A stretch of DNA of 64,000 bases from Chloroflexota bacterium (GCA_016195815.1 JACPYX010000021.1:173411-237410); one strand, 5' to 3'; shown: positions 8,135-16,829, numbered from the stretch's first letter. The notes: a model not told the origin generated them from the sequence alone. A program made the numbers and translations.

Positions 8135-9286
8135 TTAAACCACATTGTACTCTTGATTTAATTGTCCTTCGAAGCGTGCAAGATTTAGCATCGAAACGTC
8201 AACGCTTAAAAACCTGCCGTCCAGAATATATTCTGCCATCAACCTGCCTGAGATCGGACCGTGCATAAACCCGTGACCCGAAAAACCTGTGACCAGTAAA
8301 AAGCCTTCCACGGGCGTACGGCCAAAGATTGGGTGCGAATCGGGTGTCACTTCATACAGCCCGGCCCAATGCGAAGCCCGGCCTGCTTGTTCAACCAATG
8401 GCATTCTAGTGATAGCGGCTTCCAGATTGACAAGCTCAAAATCCTCGTCTACACTTTGGTCGAAGCCGGGCGCTTCGTTCCGGTTGCTCATCCCGATCAG
8501 AAGCCCTTCGCCTTCGCGATGGAAATAGAGAGATTGCGAAAAGTCAATCACAAAAGGAAAATCGGGCGGGATACTGGGCAGGGGAGTGGTCGTGAACATT
8601 TGTCGGCGGATGGGTTGGACTGGAATATGGACTCCGGCCATTCGTCCAACCTGAGCCGACCAGGGCCCGGCCGCGTTTAGAATCAAACGCGTCTCAATCG
8701 AACCGTGAGCGGTCTCCACGCCCGTGACTTTATCCCCGCTGACTCGTATCCCAATCACTTCCATGTTGTTGAATGATTTCACTCCCATGCGCGTCGCCGC
8801 ACTGATATATCCCATTACCACGCTGTTCGGGTCAGCCAATCCATCCTCCCGGTTGAACGTGCCCGCCAGCGCGTCTTTGAAATTCATCAGCGGTAATCGT
8901 TTGCGGATATCATCGCCGTTTAGCCATTCGGTTTTAACGCCGAGCCGGTTTTGAAGTTTGAGGTTTTCTTGAAATTCGTTGATATCTTTCTCGCCGGTAA
9001 AAACGAAAAGATAACCGCATTTGCGATAGTTCACATCCTGGCCGATCTCGTCCTTGAAGCGTTCGAGCATGGGCAGGCTGGCCAGTGAAAGCCGAATGTT
9101 GATCTCGGTGCCGAACTGGTAGCGCACTCCACCCGCGCAGCGTCCGGTCGAACCCTGTCCGAAGTACTCACCGCGCTCGAGCAATACAATATTTTTCATG
9201 CCGCGCGCTGCAAGATAGTAGGCTGTGCTGGCTCCCATCACGCCGCCGCCAATGATGACAATCTCTGCTTTAGTAGGAATTTCCAT
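8135..9286 (-). CDS. FAD-dependent amino-acid oxidase (DAO/sarcosine oxidase family)
   Basis: The protein opens with a Rossmann FAD-binding motif, Ile-Ile-Gly-Gly-Gly-Val-Met-Gly-Ala-Ser, followed by Leu-Glu-Arg-Gly and a Ser-Thr-Gly-Arg-Cys-Ala-Gly-Gly segment as in sarcosine oxidase and D-amino-acid/glycine oxidases. The C-terminal Gly-Phe-Ser-Gly-His-Gly-Phe-Met contacts the flavin in this family. It has 383 residues, normal length. The ATG at 9286 is used because the FAD motif starts eight residues later and the upstream extension has no homologous look. It lies between transporter genes, so it probably oxidises an imported amino acid or N-methyl amino acid. The exact substrate cannot be read from the sequence. 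Confidence 0.9.
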   Translation of the reverse strand: MEIPTKAEIVIIGGGVMGASTAYYLAARGMKNIVLLERGEYFGQGSTGRCAGGVRYQFGTEINIRLSLASLPMLERFKDEIGQDVNYRKCGYLFVFTGEKDINEFQENLKLQNRLGVKTEWLNGDDIRKRLPLMNFKDALAGTFNREDGLADPNSVVMGYISAATRMGVKSFNNMEVIGIRVSGDKVTGVETAHGSIETRLILNAAGPWSAQVGRMAGVHIPVQPIRRQMFTTTPLPSIPPDFPFVIDFSQSLYFHREGEGLLIGMSNRNEAPGFDQSVDEDFELVNLEAAITRMPLVEQAGRASHWAGLYEVTPDSHPIFGRTPVEGFLLVTGFSGHGFMHGPISGRLMAEYILDGRFLSVDVSMLNLARFEGQLNQEYNVV

Positions 9287-9303
9287 CTGGCGCCTTTTGT
9301 AAA

Positions 9304-9340
9304 GAGACCCGTTTTCACGCCTCGGCGGAAAACGGGTCTC
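9304..9340 (-). terminator. Intrinsic terminator after livF-DAO junction
   Basis: A 13-base perfect inverted repeat (GAGACCCGTTTTC / GAAAACGGGTCTC) with an 11-base loop lies just after the livF stop. Read on the minus strand, the second arm is followed by TTTACAAAA. It should end or reduce transcription between livF and the oxidase gene, which starts only 17 bases further on. Confidence 0.7.
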
Positions 9341-9365
9341 GGTATTGAAAGGTTGTTTCTCTGGT

Positions 9366-10073
9366 TTACTCGATGCCCAGATACGACTTGCGCACCATCT
9401 CGTTTTCTTTGAGTTTGGCGGCAGCGTCACTGAGTATGATCTCGCCAGTTTGCAGTACATATCCACGATTGGCAATCGAGAGTGCCATCAACGCGTTCTG
9501 CTCCACCAACAGGATGGTCATGCCTTCCTTGTTGATGTTCTGAATGATTTCGAAGATCAATTCCACCAGCAGAGGGGAAAGCCCCATCGAAGGTTCGTCC
9601 AACAGAAGGATGCGCGGGCGGGCCATCAGCGCGCGTCCCATGGCAAGCATTTGCTGTTCGCCGCCTGAAAGCGTGCCGCCTTTTTGTGTGATGCGTTCCT
9701 TAAGGCGGGGAAAGAGCGAAAAGACGCGCGCCAGATCATCGTCAAATCCGGTCTTGTTTTTTCTTGCGTATGCGCCCATTTCAAGATTTTCAAGCACGGT
9801 CATGCGTGGGAAAATCAACCGGCCTTCGGGGCTTTGAGCAACGCCACGCCCGGCAATTTCGTGTGGCGGTAATTTTTCGAGCGCCACGCCTTCCAGCAGG
9901 ATCGTTCCGCTGCGAGGGCGGTTGATACCTTGAATGGTGCGCAGGGTGGTGCTTTTGCCGGCGCCGTTCGAGCCGATCAGCGTCACGATTTCACCCTGGT
10001 TTACAGTCAGGGAGACACCCTTCAAGGCATGGATGTTTCCGTAGTAAGTATGAACATCTTTGAGTTCAAGCAT
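9366..10073 (-). CDS. livF: Branched-chain amino acid ABC transporter ATP-binding protein LivF
   Basis: This 235-residue protein is one of the two ATPases that power import. It has a Walker A motif Gly-Ser-Asn-Gly-Ala-Gly-Lys-Ser-Thr, the signature Leu-Ser-Gly-Gly-Glu-Gln-Gln and Walker B Ile-Leu-Leu-Leu-Asp-Glu-Pro-Ser. Its length and Met-Gly-Leu-Ser-Pro after Walker B are typical of LivF. The ATG at 10073 is preceded by AGGA at usable distance; a longer frame would run into livG. Gene order livH-livM-livG-livF with gaps of 10-16 bases indicates one transcript. Confidence 0.95.
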   Translation of the reverse strand: MLELKDVHTYYGNIHALKGVSLTVNQGEIVTLIGSNGAGKSTTLRTIQGINRPRSGTILLEGVALEKLPPHEIAGRGVAQSPEGRLIFPRMTVLENLEMGAYARKNKTGFDDDLARVFSLFPRLKERITQKGGTLSGGEQQMLAMGRALMARPRILLLDEPSMGLSPLLVELIFEIIQNINKEGMTILLVEQNALMALSIANRGYVLQTGEIILSDAAAKLKENEMVRKSYLGIE

Positions 10074-10089
10074 AATGTGATCCTGGCCT

Positions 10090-10866
10090 TTACTTGGTGA
10101 CGGTGCCTTTGCCGAGGTAGGCCTCGACGACCCGTTGATCTTTTTGGACATCAGCCGGCAGGCCTTCAGCAATCTTTTCGCCGTAATCCAAAACGGAGAC
10201 GCGGTCTGAAATGCCCATCACCACGCGCATATGATGTTCGATGAGCAGAATGGTCAAGCCTAAGTCGCTGCGCAAGCGCTGGATGAAACTGGTCAAGTCG
10301 AGTGTCTCGTTCGGGTTCATGCCGGCGGTAGGCTCATCGAGGAGAAGAAGCTTGGGGTCAGTAGCCAGCGCACGGGCGATCTCGAGGCGGCGCTGGAGAC
10401 CATAAGATAGATTCTTGGCGGTTACTTCAGCATCTGTACGGCGCAGTCCGACGAACTCCAGCATATCGAGGGCTTTGGCATGTGCATTTGCTTCCTCTTT
10501 CATGGTAGCCGCGCTGTGTGTGATCTGGCCTATCAAAGTCGAATGCAAACGAACATGTTGTCCAACCAGTACGTTTTCCATCGCGCTCATGTTGGAAAAC
10601 AGGCGGATGTTTTGGAAAGTACGGGCAATTCCAAGAGCGGTGATCTGGAACGGTTTAAGTTTGGTAATGTCATGTCCATCGAAGTTCATTTCACCGCTGG
10701 AGATCGGGTAAATACCCGTGATCGAATTAAAGAATGTGGTCTTTCCGGCCCCATTGGGTCCGATCAAACCGGCGATCATCCCTTTTTCGAGGGTGAAATC
10801 AACATTGTTCACAGCGACAAGTCCGCCGAACATCTTGGTAACTTTACGAGCTTCAAAGAGATTCAC
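10090..10866 (-). CDS. livG: Branched-chain amino acid ABC transporter ATP-binding protein LivG
   Basis: The product has 258 residues, with Walker A Gly-Pro-Asn-Gly-Ala-Gly-Lys-Thr-Thr, a signature Leu-Ser-Tyr-Gly-Leu-Gln-Arg and Walker B Leu-Leu-Leu-Leu-Asp-Glu-Pro-Thr-Ala-Gly-Met-Asn. The Tyr in the signature and the Gly-Met-Asn-Pro run after Walker B are usual in LivG, as is the C-terminal Val-Val-Glu-Ala-Tyr-Leu-Gly tail. It pairs with LivF on the cytoplasmic face of the LivH-LivM channel. It starts 10 bases after livM. Confidence 0.95.
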   Translation of the reverse strand: MNLFEARKVTKMFGGLVAVNNVDFTLEKGMIAGLIGPNGAGKTTFFNSITGIYPISSGEMNFDGHDITKLKPFQITALGIARTFQNIRLFSNMSAMENVLVGQHVRLHSTLIGQITHSAATMKEEANAHAKALDMLEFVGLRRTDAEVTAKNLSYGLQRRLEIARALATDPKLLLLDEPTAGMNPNETLDLTSFIQRLRSDLGLTILLIEHHMRVVMGISDRVSVLDYGEKIAEGLPADVQKDQRVVEAYLGKGTVTK

Positions 10867-10876
10867 GGCAGGTCTC

Positions 10877-12493
10877 CTAGCGTTTTTTTGCGGCGGCTTT
10901 TGTTTTTCCAGCGACGGTCATTGCGTTTGGTTTGGCCGTCTCTTCCGGAATCACAGGGCCAGCCATTTCTTCTGCGGCGTGCAATTCCATACGGCGCTGG
11001 GCGCTGGGGATCAAGCCCTCAGGACGTACGGCCATCATAATGACCAGGGTTAAGCCAAAGAGCAGGAAGCGATATAAGATCGGGTTGGCGTTGTCTTTGA
11101 CGGCCGCTTGCAGAACGGGATTGCCCGCCAACGACGGAAGAATCGTATTTGTCAGAAGCGATGCGAGAAAATCCTTGAGCGCCGGGAGGAAGAGACGATC
11201 AGCCGTCATGATGACAAGGCCGCCCACGATCACGCCGTTAATATTGCCAAGGCCTCCCAGGATCACGATAACCAGGATGATGATTGATGCGCTGAAATCG
11301 AACACACTGGGGAAAATGCCGCGGATGTAGGCGGCATAGAAAGCACCGGCAAAACCTGAGAAGGTTGCGCCCATGGCGAAGGCTGCTAATTTGGTGCGGA
11401 CCGGATCAATGCCCATTTGAGATGCAGCCAGTTCGTCTTCACGGATAGCCATCCAGGCGCGTCCCAGGCGGCTTTCGCGCAGGCGGCGGATGATGAAGAT
11501 GGATAGCAGGATAATCACGATGATTAGGAAATACCACGGGATTGGATTGTCCGATTGGAATTCGCCGATGAAGGGCAGGGAGGGGCGTCCGATCGGGCTG
11601 ATGCCTTTTTCGCCCGCTGTCAAGTCCTGGCGTTCAAAGAACGTAATACAAGCTAGTGTGGATTTGGCGCCGAACAAATTCGTTATCCCAGGCAGAATCC
11701 AGCAAGTGAAAGGTTCTTTGATGGTTACTTCGGTCAGATTTCTGAATATGACCGGGATCATTTCACCAAAGCCAAGCGTAACGATGGCGAGATAATCGCC
11801 GCGCAGTGGCAGGGTGGGCGCGCCAAGAATTAGTCCCCATAATGCGGCAATACCTGCCGCAATCCAGATGACAAGCCAGAAATTCATATAAATGCCGTGC
11901 TGTGGGGAAGACAAAATTCCGGTGGTATATGCGCCGATTGCGAAGAATGCCGCATAACCAAGATCTAATAACCCAGCATACCCTACCACGATATTGAGTC
12001 CCAGGCCCAGGATCACGAAAATCAACGCAAAGATTACCTGCGCAGACCAACGTAAGCCAGTAGCCTTATCAATGAAGGGGAAGGTGATAATTACAATTGC
12101 TAGTAAAACGAGCTTGGCGATTCCTTCCTGGCGCTCGGACAGGCCATGAATTGCACAGGTAATTATAGTGAGCAGTAAAACAACGAGGAAGCCAATTGTA
12201 TTGGCGATGATCACCTGATTATCAAAGAGGCGGGCCTTGCCAAGTGCGGGCAAAATAAAAATGTTTTGAACCAGGCTTAGCCCGACAAGAATTACCGCCG
12301 CCACGAGCGCAGGCATAAAGCTAGCGCGCGCAATTTGCAACGGGTTTCTCCGTTCGAAGCGGCTTCCAAGACTAAGGCCAAGTCCCAGCCCAAGCATGCC
12401 GCCGAGGACTGCGACTGACCATCCGCCGAAGAGGAAGGTCAAAAATCCGCCAATAAGGCCGAAGGTGATTCCTGATTTTATATTTTTATCCAT
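10877..12493 (-). CDS. livM: Branched-chain amino acid ABC transporter permease LivM (long form)
   Basis: At 538 residues this permease is longer than most LivM proteins (about 320-430). The extra length comes from several N-terminal membrane segments and from a soluble insert of about 60 residues after the Glu-Met-Ile-Pro-Val-Ile-Phe-Arg-Asn-Leu run. The LivM signature Gly-Leu-Asn-Ile-Val-Val-Gly-Tyr-Ala-Gly-Leu-Leu-Asp-Leu-Gly is present, as is the cytoplasmic coupling region with Ser-Arg-Leu-Gly-Arg-Ala-Trp and Ala-Ile-Arg-Glu-Asp-Glu. The C-terminal 30 residues are Lys/Ala-rich and cytoplasmic. It forms the membrane channel together with LivH, whose gene ends 11 bases upstream. Confidence 0.93.
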   Translation of the reverse strand: MDKNIKSGITFGLIGGFLTFLFGGWSVAVLGGMLGLGLGLSLGSRFERRNPLQIARASFMPALVAAVILVGLSLVQNIFILPALGKARLFDNQVIIANTIGFLVVLLLTIITCAIHGLSERQEGIAKLVLLAIVIITFPFIDKATGLRWSAQVIFALIFVILGLGLNIVVGYAGLLDLGYAAFFAIGAYTTGILSSPQHGIYMNFWLVIWIAAGIAALWGLILGAPTLPLRGDYLAIVTLGFGEMIPVIFRNLTEVTIKEPFTCWILPGITNLFGAKSTLACITFFERQDLTAGEKGISPIGRPSLPFIGEFQSDNPIPWYFLIIVIILLSIFIIRRLRESRLGRAWMAIREDELAASQMGIDPVRTKLAAFAMGATFSGFAGAFYAAYIRGIFPSVFDFSASIIILVIVILGGLGNINGVIVGGLVIMTADRLFLPALKDFLASLLTNTILPSLAGNPVLQAAVKDNANPILYRFLLFGLTLVIMMAVRPEGLIPSAQRRMELHAAEEMAGPVIPEETAKPNAMTVAGKTKAAAKKR

Positions 12494-12504
12494 TTCGATA
12501 CCTC

Positions 12505-13632
12505 TTAGGCCTTTTGTCCAACTTGTTCACCGAGCAAGCCGGTGGGGCGGAAGAGAAGAATCAGCACGAGGGTGGCAAAGACCCAGGCATTCGTCCAGCG
12601 CGCGTTGAGATACCCATCGCTGAAAGAGGCCAGCAGACCGATCAAGAAGCCGCCCAGCATGGCGCCGGTGATGTTGCCGATGCCGCCCAGCACAGCAGCC
12701 GTAAAGGCTTGCAAACCAGCGCGGAAGCCCATGAACCACCAGGCGGTGTTATTGTACAAACCAGCCATAAGACCGGCCGCTCCAGCCAGTCCGCCGCCGA
12801 TGAGGAATGTTGCGGTAATAACCAGGTCAATGTCAATGCCCAGCATTTTGGCGGCATCCCGGTTTTGGGCGGTGGCGCGCATGGCTTTGCCCAATTGGGT
12901 TCGTTGAACGAATAAATAGAGGCCCGTCATCAAGGCGACTGCTAGAACAATGACCAGAATATCTTTGACTGTGAGGCGCAGCGGCAAGCCCGAAGCTACC
13001 AGAAGGTTGACATCCCCGCCGTTAAATCCGGTAGCCTTAAATAGTGCGCTAAGCATATCTGGAAAAACTTTTTGTGAGGCGCCGCCAGTAGTGCCGAAGG
13101 AAGGTACCAGCCAGGCTTGCGCGGCCCACATCAGGCCGATGTTTTCAATAATGAAGGACATGCCAATGGCAGAGATTAACGGTGCCAGGCGTGGGGCGTT
13201 GCGCAGGCGGCGATAGGCAAGCCGCTCAATGGTCGCGTTAAGCGATGCGCATACCACAATCGCGATGATCAGGGCAAAGGCAAGTCCCAGAACAATCTGA
13301 ACCGGGTTGGTGCTGTTCAATGTTCCGGTTAGTGAAAGAACGGTGAGTGATGTAAAAACGCCGATCATGTAAACGTCGCCGTGAGCGAAGTTGATCAGCT
13401 CGATGATGCCATATACCATGGTGTATCCGAGCGCGATGATTGCAATGATCGCACCATTGGAAATTCCAATGATCAAGAACTGGATCAGTTGTAGCGGGTT
13501 GGCTTTAATACTTGCGGCTATTGTGGGAACATCGAGCCCGGCGATTGGCCCGATCAGGAATACGATATATAGAACTAGCACCAGGACGCCGAGGCTTCTC
13601 AGGTTGAAATTCTTCTTCTTGGTGGTTTCCAT
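12505..13632 (-). CDS. livH: Branched-chain amino acid ABC transporter permease LivH
   Basis: This 375-residue membrane protein carries the LivH hallmark Ala-Leu-Gly-Tyr-Thr-Met-Val-Tyr-Gly-Ile-Ile-Glu-Leu-Ile-Asn-Phe-Ala-His-Gly and the coupling helix Gln-Leu-Gly-Lys-Ala-Met-Arg-Ala. It is longer than the common 290-300 residues because of an added N-terminal membrane segment and a soluble insert after Ala-Gln-Ala-Trp-Leu-Val-Pro. The ATG at 13632 has an AGGAG-type ribosome site immediately upstream. A strong hairpin separates it from the binding-protein gene, so it may be expressed at a lower level than that protein. Confidence 0.93.
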   Translation of the reverse strand: METTKKKNFNLRSLGVLVLVLYIVFLIGPIAGLDVPTIAASIKANPLQLIQFLIIGISNGAIIAIIALGYTMVYGIIELINFAHGDVYMIGVFTSLTVLSLTGTLNSTNPVQIVLGLAFALIIAIVVCASLNATIERLAYRRLRNAPRLAPLISAIGMSFIIENIGLMWAAQAWLVPSFGTTGGASQKVFPDMLSALFKATGFNGGDVNLLVASGLPLRLTVKDILVIVLAVALMTGLYLFVQRTQLGKAMRATAQNRDAAKMLGIDIDLVITATFLIGGGLAGAAGLMAGLYNNTAWWFMGFRAGLQAFTAAVLGGIGNITGAMLGGFLIGLLASFSDGYLNARWTNAWVFATLVLILLFRPTGLLGEQVGQKA

Positions 13633-13660
13633 GGTTCTCCTCTTTTACTCTGGCCCTTAT

Positions 13661-13695
13661 AAAAAAGGGTGGGGGCGGCATAAAACGCCGCCCCC
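13661..13695 (-). terminator. Hairpin terminator between binding protein gene and livH
   Basis: On the minus strand the arm GGGGGCGGC, a 7-base loop and GCCGCCCCC are followed by ACCC and six T residues. This is an intrinsic terminator located inside the operon. A partly read-through terminator here would give much more binding protein than permease, a known arrangement for binding-protein-dependent transporters. Confidence 0.85.
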
Positions 13696-13710
13696 GGAAG
13701 TTCGAGAGAC

Positions 13711-14964
13711 TTATTTGAAGGTGCCGACGGAGACGTACTTGCCGCCCTTGACCTGATAGAAGGTCATGTCGGTCAAACTGGTGTCGCCGTTCGCATCGAA
13801 CGACCACGTGCCGAGAGCGCCGTCGAAGTTCTTGATGGCGAAGACGGCAGCGCGAACGGATTCGCGGTTGGTCGGGTCGCCGCCAGCGGTGCAGACGTCT
13901 TCAATCGCCTTGAGGGCAACGTTCATGGTCTCGTAACCATACACAGCGTAAGGTTCGGTCAGAGGGCCATACTTGGCTTCGTAGTCCTTGACGAATTGCT
14001 TGCCGGATGCAGGCAATTCGGAGAGCGGAACGCCAGCGACGGAAGCATAAGCGCCTTCGGCGATATCCGCACCAGCGCCGTCAATAAAGGCCTGGGTCTG
14101 AATGCCGTCTGGGCCAACGTATTTGACCTTGTTGTTATCGCCCATGATCGAGACCTTATCCTTCAACAGTTGGGATGCGTTGTTGTCAACGACCATACCA
14201 ACGTAGATGGCATCGGGCGGGCCGCCAGCATTGCTGGTCGAGATCTTGGTCATCAAAGCCTTGTAGTCAGCGGCCTTCGGGTCAATGCCTTCCTGGCCGA
14301 GAACGGTCAGGCCAATTTCCTTGGCGGTGGCGTTGAACACGTCGGCAACGCCTTTACCGTACAGTTCCTGATCGTCGAGGATATAGACGGTTTTGGCGCC
14401 GAGAGATTTCACGAAGTTCGCGGCAACTTTACCCTGAATATCGTCAGCAGCAACAACGCGGGCGTAGTTGCGGACTTTGGTGGGATAGTAGGAATCGGTG
14501 ACGCCGGGCAGATCTTTGTCAGCCTTGGTCAGGCCGGGGTTGGTGTTGGCCGGAGAGATCATGACCAACGGTCCCGCGCCGTTCAAGATCGGGATGGACA
14601 GTTTGGCGGCGCCTGAGTTGAATGTGCCAAGATAGGCAACGATTGACTTGTCAGCGGCGGCTTTGTTGGCGTTTTCGGTTTCAACAGCGGGATCCCATTT
14701 GCCAAGAGCGGCGGAAGCGTCATCCCAGGGTTCGTATGCAATTGTGTATTTGCCGCCACAGGCTGTGTTCTTGGCCTGATCGAGGCGCAACTGCATAGCA
14801 TTTACGATGGTCTGGGTCTGGGTCAGGGATGAACCAGTCATGGGCAGGCTGGAGACGATTTTCAAAGTCTTGGCAGTGGCTCCGCCGCCGGTGCCGCCGC
14901 AAGCGGCAAGCAACATGCTGGCGAGAATCAGCACTGAAATCAGAACAAACAAGCGTTTAGACAT
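13711..14964 (-). CDS. livJ: Substrate-binding lipoprotein of the branched-chain amino acid ABC transporter
   Basis: The first gene of the transporter operon encodes 417 residues. The signal peptide ends with Leu-Leu-Ala-Ala-Cys (lipobox, Cys21), followed by a Gly/Thr-rich tether. The mature part is a type I periplasmic-binding fold: Val-Ser-Ser-Leu-Pro-Met-Thr-Gly-Ser at the first strand, Ile-Ser-Pro-Ala-Asn-Thr-Asn-Pro-Gly-Leu at the ligand loop and Ala-Tyr-Gly-Tyr-Glu-like elements near the end. The ATG has a strong GGAGGAG site 6-12 bases before it. A promoter lies about 240 bases upstream. The ligand could be branched-chain amino acids, amides or related compounds. Confidence 0.93.
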   Translation of the reverse strand: MSKRLFVLISVLILASMLLAACGGTGGGATAKTLKIVSSLPMTGSSLTQTQTIVNAMQLRLDQAKNTACGGKYTIAYEPWDDASAALGKWDPAVETENANKAAADKSIVAYLGTFNSGAAKLSIPILNGAGPLVMISPANTNPGLTKADKDLPGVTDSYYPTKVRNYARVVAADDIQGKVAANFVKSLGAKTVYILDDQELYGKGVADVFNATAKEIGLTVLGQEGIDPKAADYKALMTKISTSNAGGPPDAIYVGMVVDNNASQLLKDKVSIMGDNNKVKYVGPDGIQTQAFIDGAGADIAEGAYASVAGVPLSELPASGKQFVKDYEAKYGPLTEPYAVYGYETMNVALKAIEDVCTAGGDPTNRESVRAAVFAIKNFDGALGTWSFDANGDTSLTDMTFYQVKGGKYVSVGTFK

Positions 14965-14977
14965 TTCTTACTCCTCC

Positions 14978-15264
14978 GAATATGTTTGGTGAATCTGATA
15001 CCCGCTCAAGGGTGAACCTATCGCGGTTACAACAAACAGGCCGACAATGCTCTCCTTTGTCCGCATCACCTCCTTTGGATTGAATTCTAAACACCTTCAT
15101 TTACAACACATACAACACAAAGCCGCAGAAACTTCCATATCTGGATACATTTCTGGCGGCTCATAAAACATTAAGGTTTTTCCTACGATGAATATTAAAA
15201 TCCAATAGTAAAGGCAATTTAGTTACTGGTCAAGTGTTTCTGTCTAGACTTTTCTTAAAAATTA
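14978..15264 (-). promoter_or_regulatory. Leader region and promoter of the liv operon
   Basis: This 287-base stretch holds no gene. On the minus strand it has -35 TTGACC (15228-15233), a 17-base spacer and -10 TACTAT (15205-15210), predicting a transcript start near 15198 and an untranslated leader of about 230 bases before livJ. The leader contains some short hairpins, but I could not assign it to a riboswitch class. Confidence 0.65.
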
Positions 15265-15756
15265 TCATTCCTGGCTTTTATACAGTAGTTGTTCGCGGAT
15301 ACGCAAGTCTGTATTACGGATTTTCATGGCGAGATCAGCAGCCAGATTATGCATCAGGCGATAACCCAGTTGAGGATATGTTTCGCAAAGCATAATGAGC
15401 TTATCGCGTTGGACAATCAGAAGTCTTGTATCTTTTTGTGAAACGCGAGCGGATGCTGAACGAAGTCCCTCGTCCACAAGAGCGACCTCCCCAAACGATT
15501 GGCCCCGGCGAAGTTTTGCAATTACCGCATCGTCTACAGGGACCGAAGCGGGTTCAGTTGTGCTGGGGGTGATCGAAATTTCGATCTCTCCCTGTGCGAT
15601 GACATACAGTTCCTTACTGCTGCTATTCTCTTTAAAAATAACTTCCCCTGTTTGATAAACCACTTCCTGGCACAAATTGGCTACCAACTCCAACTGAGTT
15701 GGCGTTAGCTGATAAAAGATGTCACTTTGTTTAAGGAAATTAACCAGTGAATTCAT
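15265..15756 (-). CDS. Cyclic-nucleotide-binding (CAP_ED) domain protein without DNA-binding domain
   Basis: The 163-residue product is almost entirely a cyclic-nucleotide-binding beta-roll. It has the Gly-Glu-Val-Ile-Phe-Lys-Glu-Asn-Ser entry, Tyr-Val-Ile-Ala-Gln-Gly-Glu-Ile-Glu-Ile and the phosphate-binding cassette Gln-Ser-Phe-Gly-Glu-Val-Ala-Leu-Val-Asp followed by Arg-Ser-Ala-Ser. Unlike Crp/Fnr regulators it stops after the C-helix region, with no helix-turn-helix. It therefore probably acts by protein contact rather than as a transcription factor. It stands alone on the minus strand. The ligand (cAMP, c-di-GMP or none) is not evident. Confidence 0.85.
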   Translation of the reverse strand: MNSLVNFLKQSDIFYQLTPTQLELVANLCQEVVYQTGEVIFKENSSSKELYVIAQGEIEISITPSTTEPASVPVDDAVIAKLRRGQSFGEVALVDEGLRSASARVSQKDTRLLIVQRDKLIMLCETYPQLGYRLMHNLAADLAMKIRNTDLRIREQLLYKSQE

Positions 15757-15906
15757 TGTTTTAATGGGGAAAGTTTAGCACAAAGGCATCCAAAGTGCAA
15801 CATAATCGGGCAATCAAGAATAGTTTCTGTGGGAGCGTCAAGGATAGTGTTTAAACGGAAAAGAAATTAGATAGCAAGGCGACCATTGCTGCCGGAAAAA
15901 GATCGT

Positions 15907-16278
15907 TCAAACATCTTTGAACGCTACTTTATCGCCGATCTGATAATCATTGAATCGTTCGGGATGAATTTCCAGTGTGTAACGCGCAGCCCGGGCAGGA
16001 AAATAGGCCGGCCGCCATGATCTTGCAATGACTTTGTCCACCACTTCGTTGTCATTGTTGATCCAGAACACGGCCAGATCGAATGGAACAAAAAACATGT
16101 GAATGGATGAATCGGCGCGCGAGTCGCGGCTGATAACGAGTACCAGCCCGTCATCCAGCGAGAGGTGGTCCCGGAACATCAAACCGCGCAGACGACACGC
16201 AAATGAATCGCAAAACTTTATGCGTGGCGGATTTTCGATGGCCCGGTTTAGATTCTGTATGAAAATGAATGAAGGCAT
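15907..16278 (-). CDS. DUF192 family protein
   Basis: The 123-residue product matches the DUF192 pattern: Cys-Arg-Leu-Arg-Gly-Leu-Met-Phe-Arg, then Ser-Ile-His-Met-Phe-Phe-Val-Pro-Phe-Asp-Leu-Ala-Val-Phe-Trp-Ile, and Ala-Arg-Tyr-Thr-Leu-Glu-Ile near the end. Members of this family are small beta-barrels of unknown function, often secreted, but no signal peptide is visible here. An ATG at 16323 would add 15 residues; the start at 16278 is preferred because similarity begins near it, but the choice is not firm. It lies 47 bases downstream of the response-regulator gene. Confidence 0.75.
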   Translation of the reverse strand: MPSFIFIQNLNRAIENPPRIKFCDSFACRLRGLMFRDHLSLDDGLVLVISRDSRADSSIHMFFVPFDLAVFWINNDNEVVDKVIARSWRPAYFPARAARYTLEIHPERFNDYQIGDKVAFKDV

Positions 16279-16325
16279 GACCTGCTGTAGGGATTCCGAG
16301 CGCCGAAAAATATGGCACAACAAAT

Positions 16326-16724
16326 TTATAGCTCTGCTTTTTTCTGGCTTAAAACTCTTTCAACGCTATTAAGTAAATCCTGTGGGCTGAACGGTTTGGC
16401 GATGTAATCGTCTACTTTGGCGATGTGCAGGCCAAGAACTTTATCAATGCTTTGCGCTTTGGCGGTGACGACGATTACCGGAATGCTGCGTGTGGAATCG
16501 CTGGCTTTCATTTGCTGATATACTTCCCAGCCATCCATGTCGGGCATCATCAAATCGAGCAGTACCAGATCGGGCAATTGTTCACGCACTTCTTTTAAGC
16601 CCGCAGTACCGCCTGCCGCGCCCAAAACTTCAAAGCCGCGGCGACCCAGGATAAGACGAATGAGGTCAATCATCTCAGGTTCGTCTTCAATGCACAGGAT
16701 TCTTTTCATCGATTTATTGTCCAC
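16326..16724 (-). CDS. Single-domain response regulator (CheY-like receiver)
   Basis: The 132-residue protein is a lone receiver domain with all active-site residues: Glu13-Asp14, phosphoacceptor Asp57, Thr87 and Lys110 (in Lys-Pro-Phe). It has no output domain, so it should act by binding a partner when phosphorylated. No histidine kinase is adjacent. The start is taken as the GTG at 16724, because AAGGA lies 6 bases before it; an ATG five codons later has no comparable site. Confidence 0.93.
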   Translation of the reverse strand: MDNKSMKRILCIEDEPEMIDLIRLILGRRGFEVLGAAGGTAGLKEVREQLPDLVLLDLMMPDMDGWEVYQQMKASDSTRSIPVIVVTAKAQSIDKVLGLHIAKVDDYIAKPFSPQDLLNSVERVLSQKKAEL

Positions 16725-16769
16725 AATATATCCTTTTATAGTTTACCATATTGCAAGGTTCAGGAGAAG

Positions 16770-16829
16770 ATGAAGATCATAACGTGGAATGTGAACGGCA
16801 TACGCGCCGCGTTGGAAAAACTCGAATAG
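16770..16829 (+). pseudogene. 5' fragment of an exodeoxyribonuclease III gene
   Basis: An AGGAG ribosome site is followed by an ATG and 19 codons whose product, beginning Met-Lys-Ile-Ile-Thr-Trp-Asn-Val-Asn-Gly-Ile-Arg-Ala-Ala, is the classic N terminus of exonuclease III (Xth). A TAG stop then ends it, and nothing recognisable as the remaining 240 residues follows before the ftsH promoter. It appears to be a truncated relic. A functional copy elsewhere in the genome is likely but not visible. Confidence 0.8.

Noticed and set aside
13996..14616. 206-codon plus-strand frame opposite the liv binding protein
   Set aside because: Shadow frame within a well-supported gene on the other strand.
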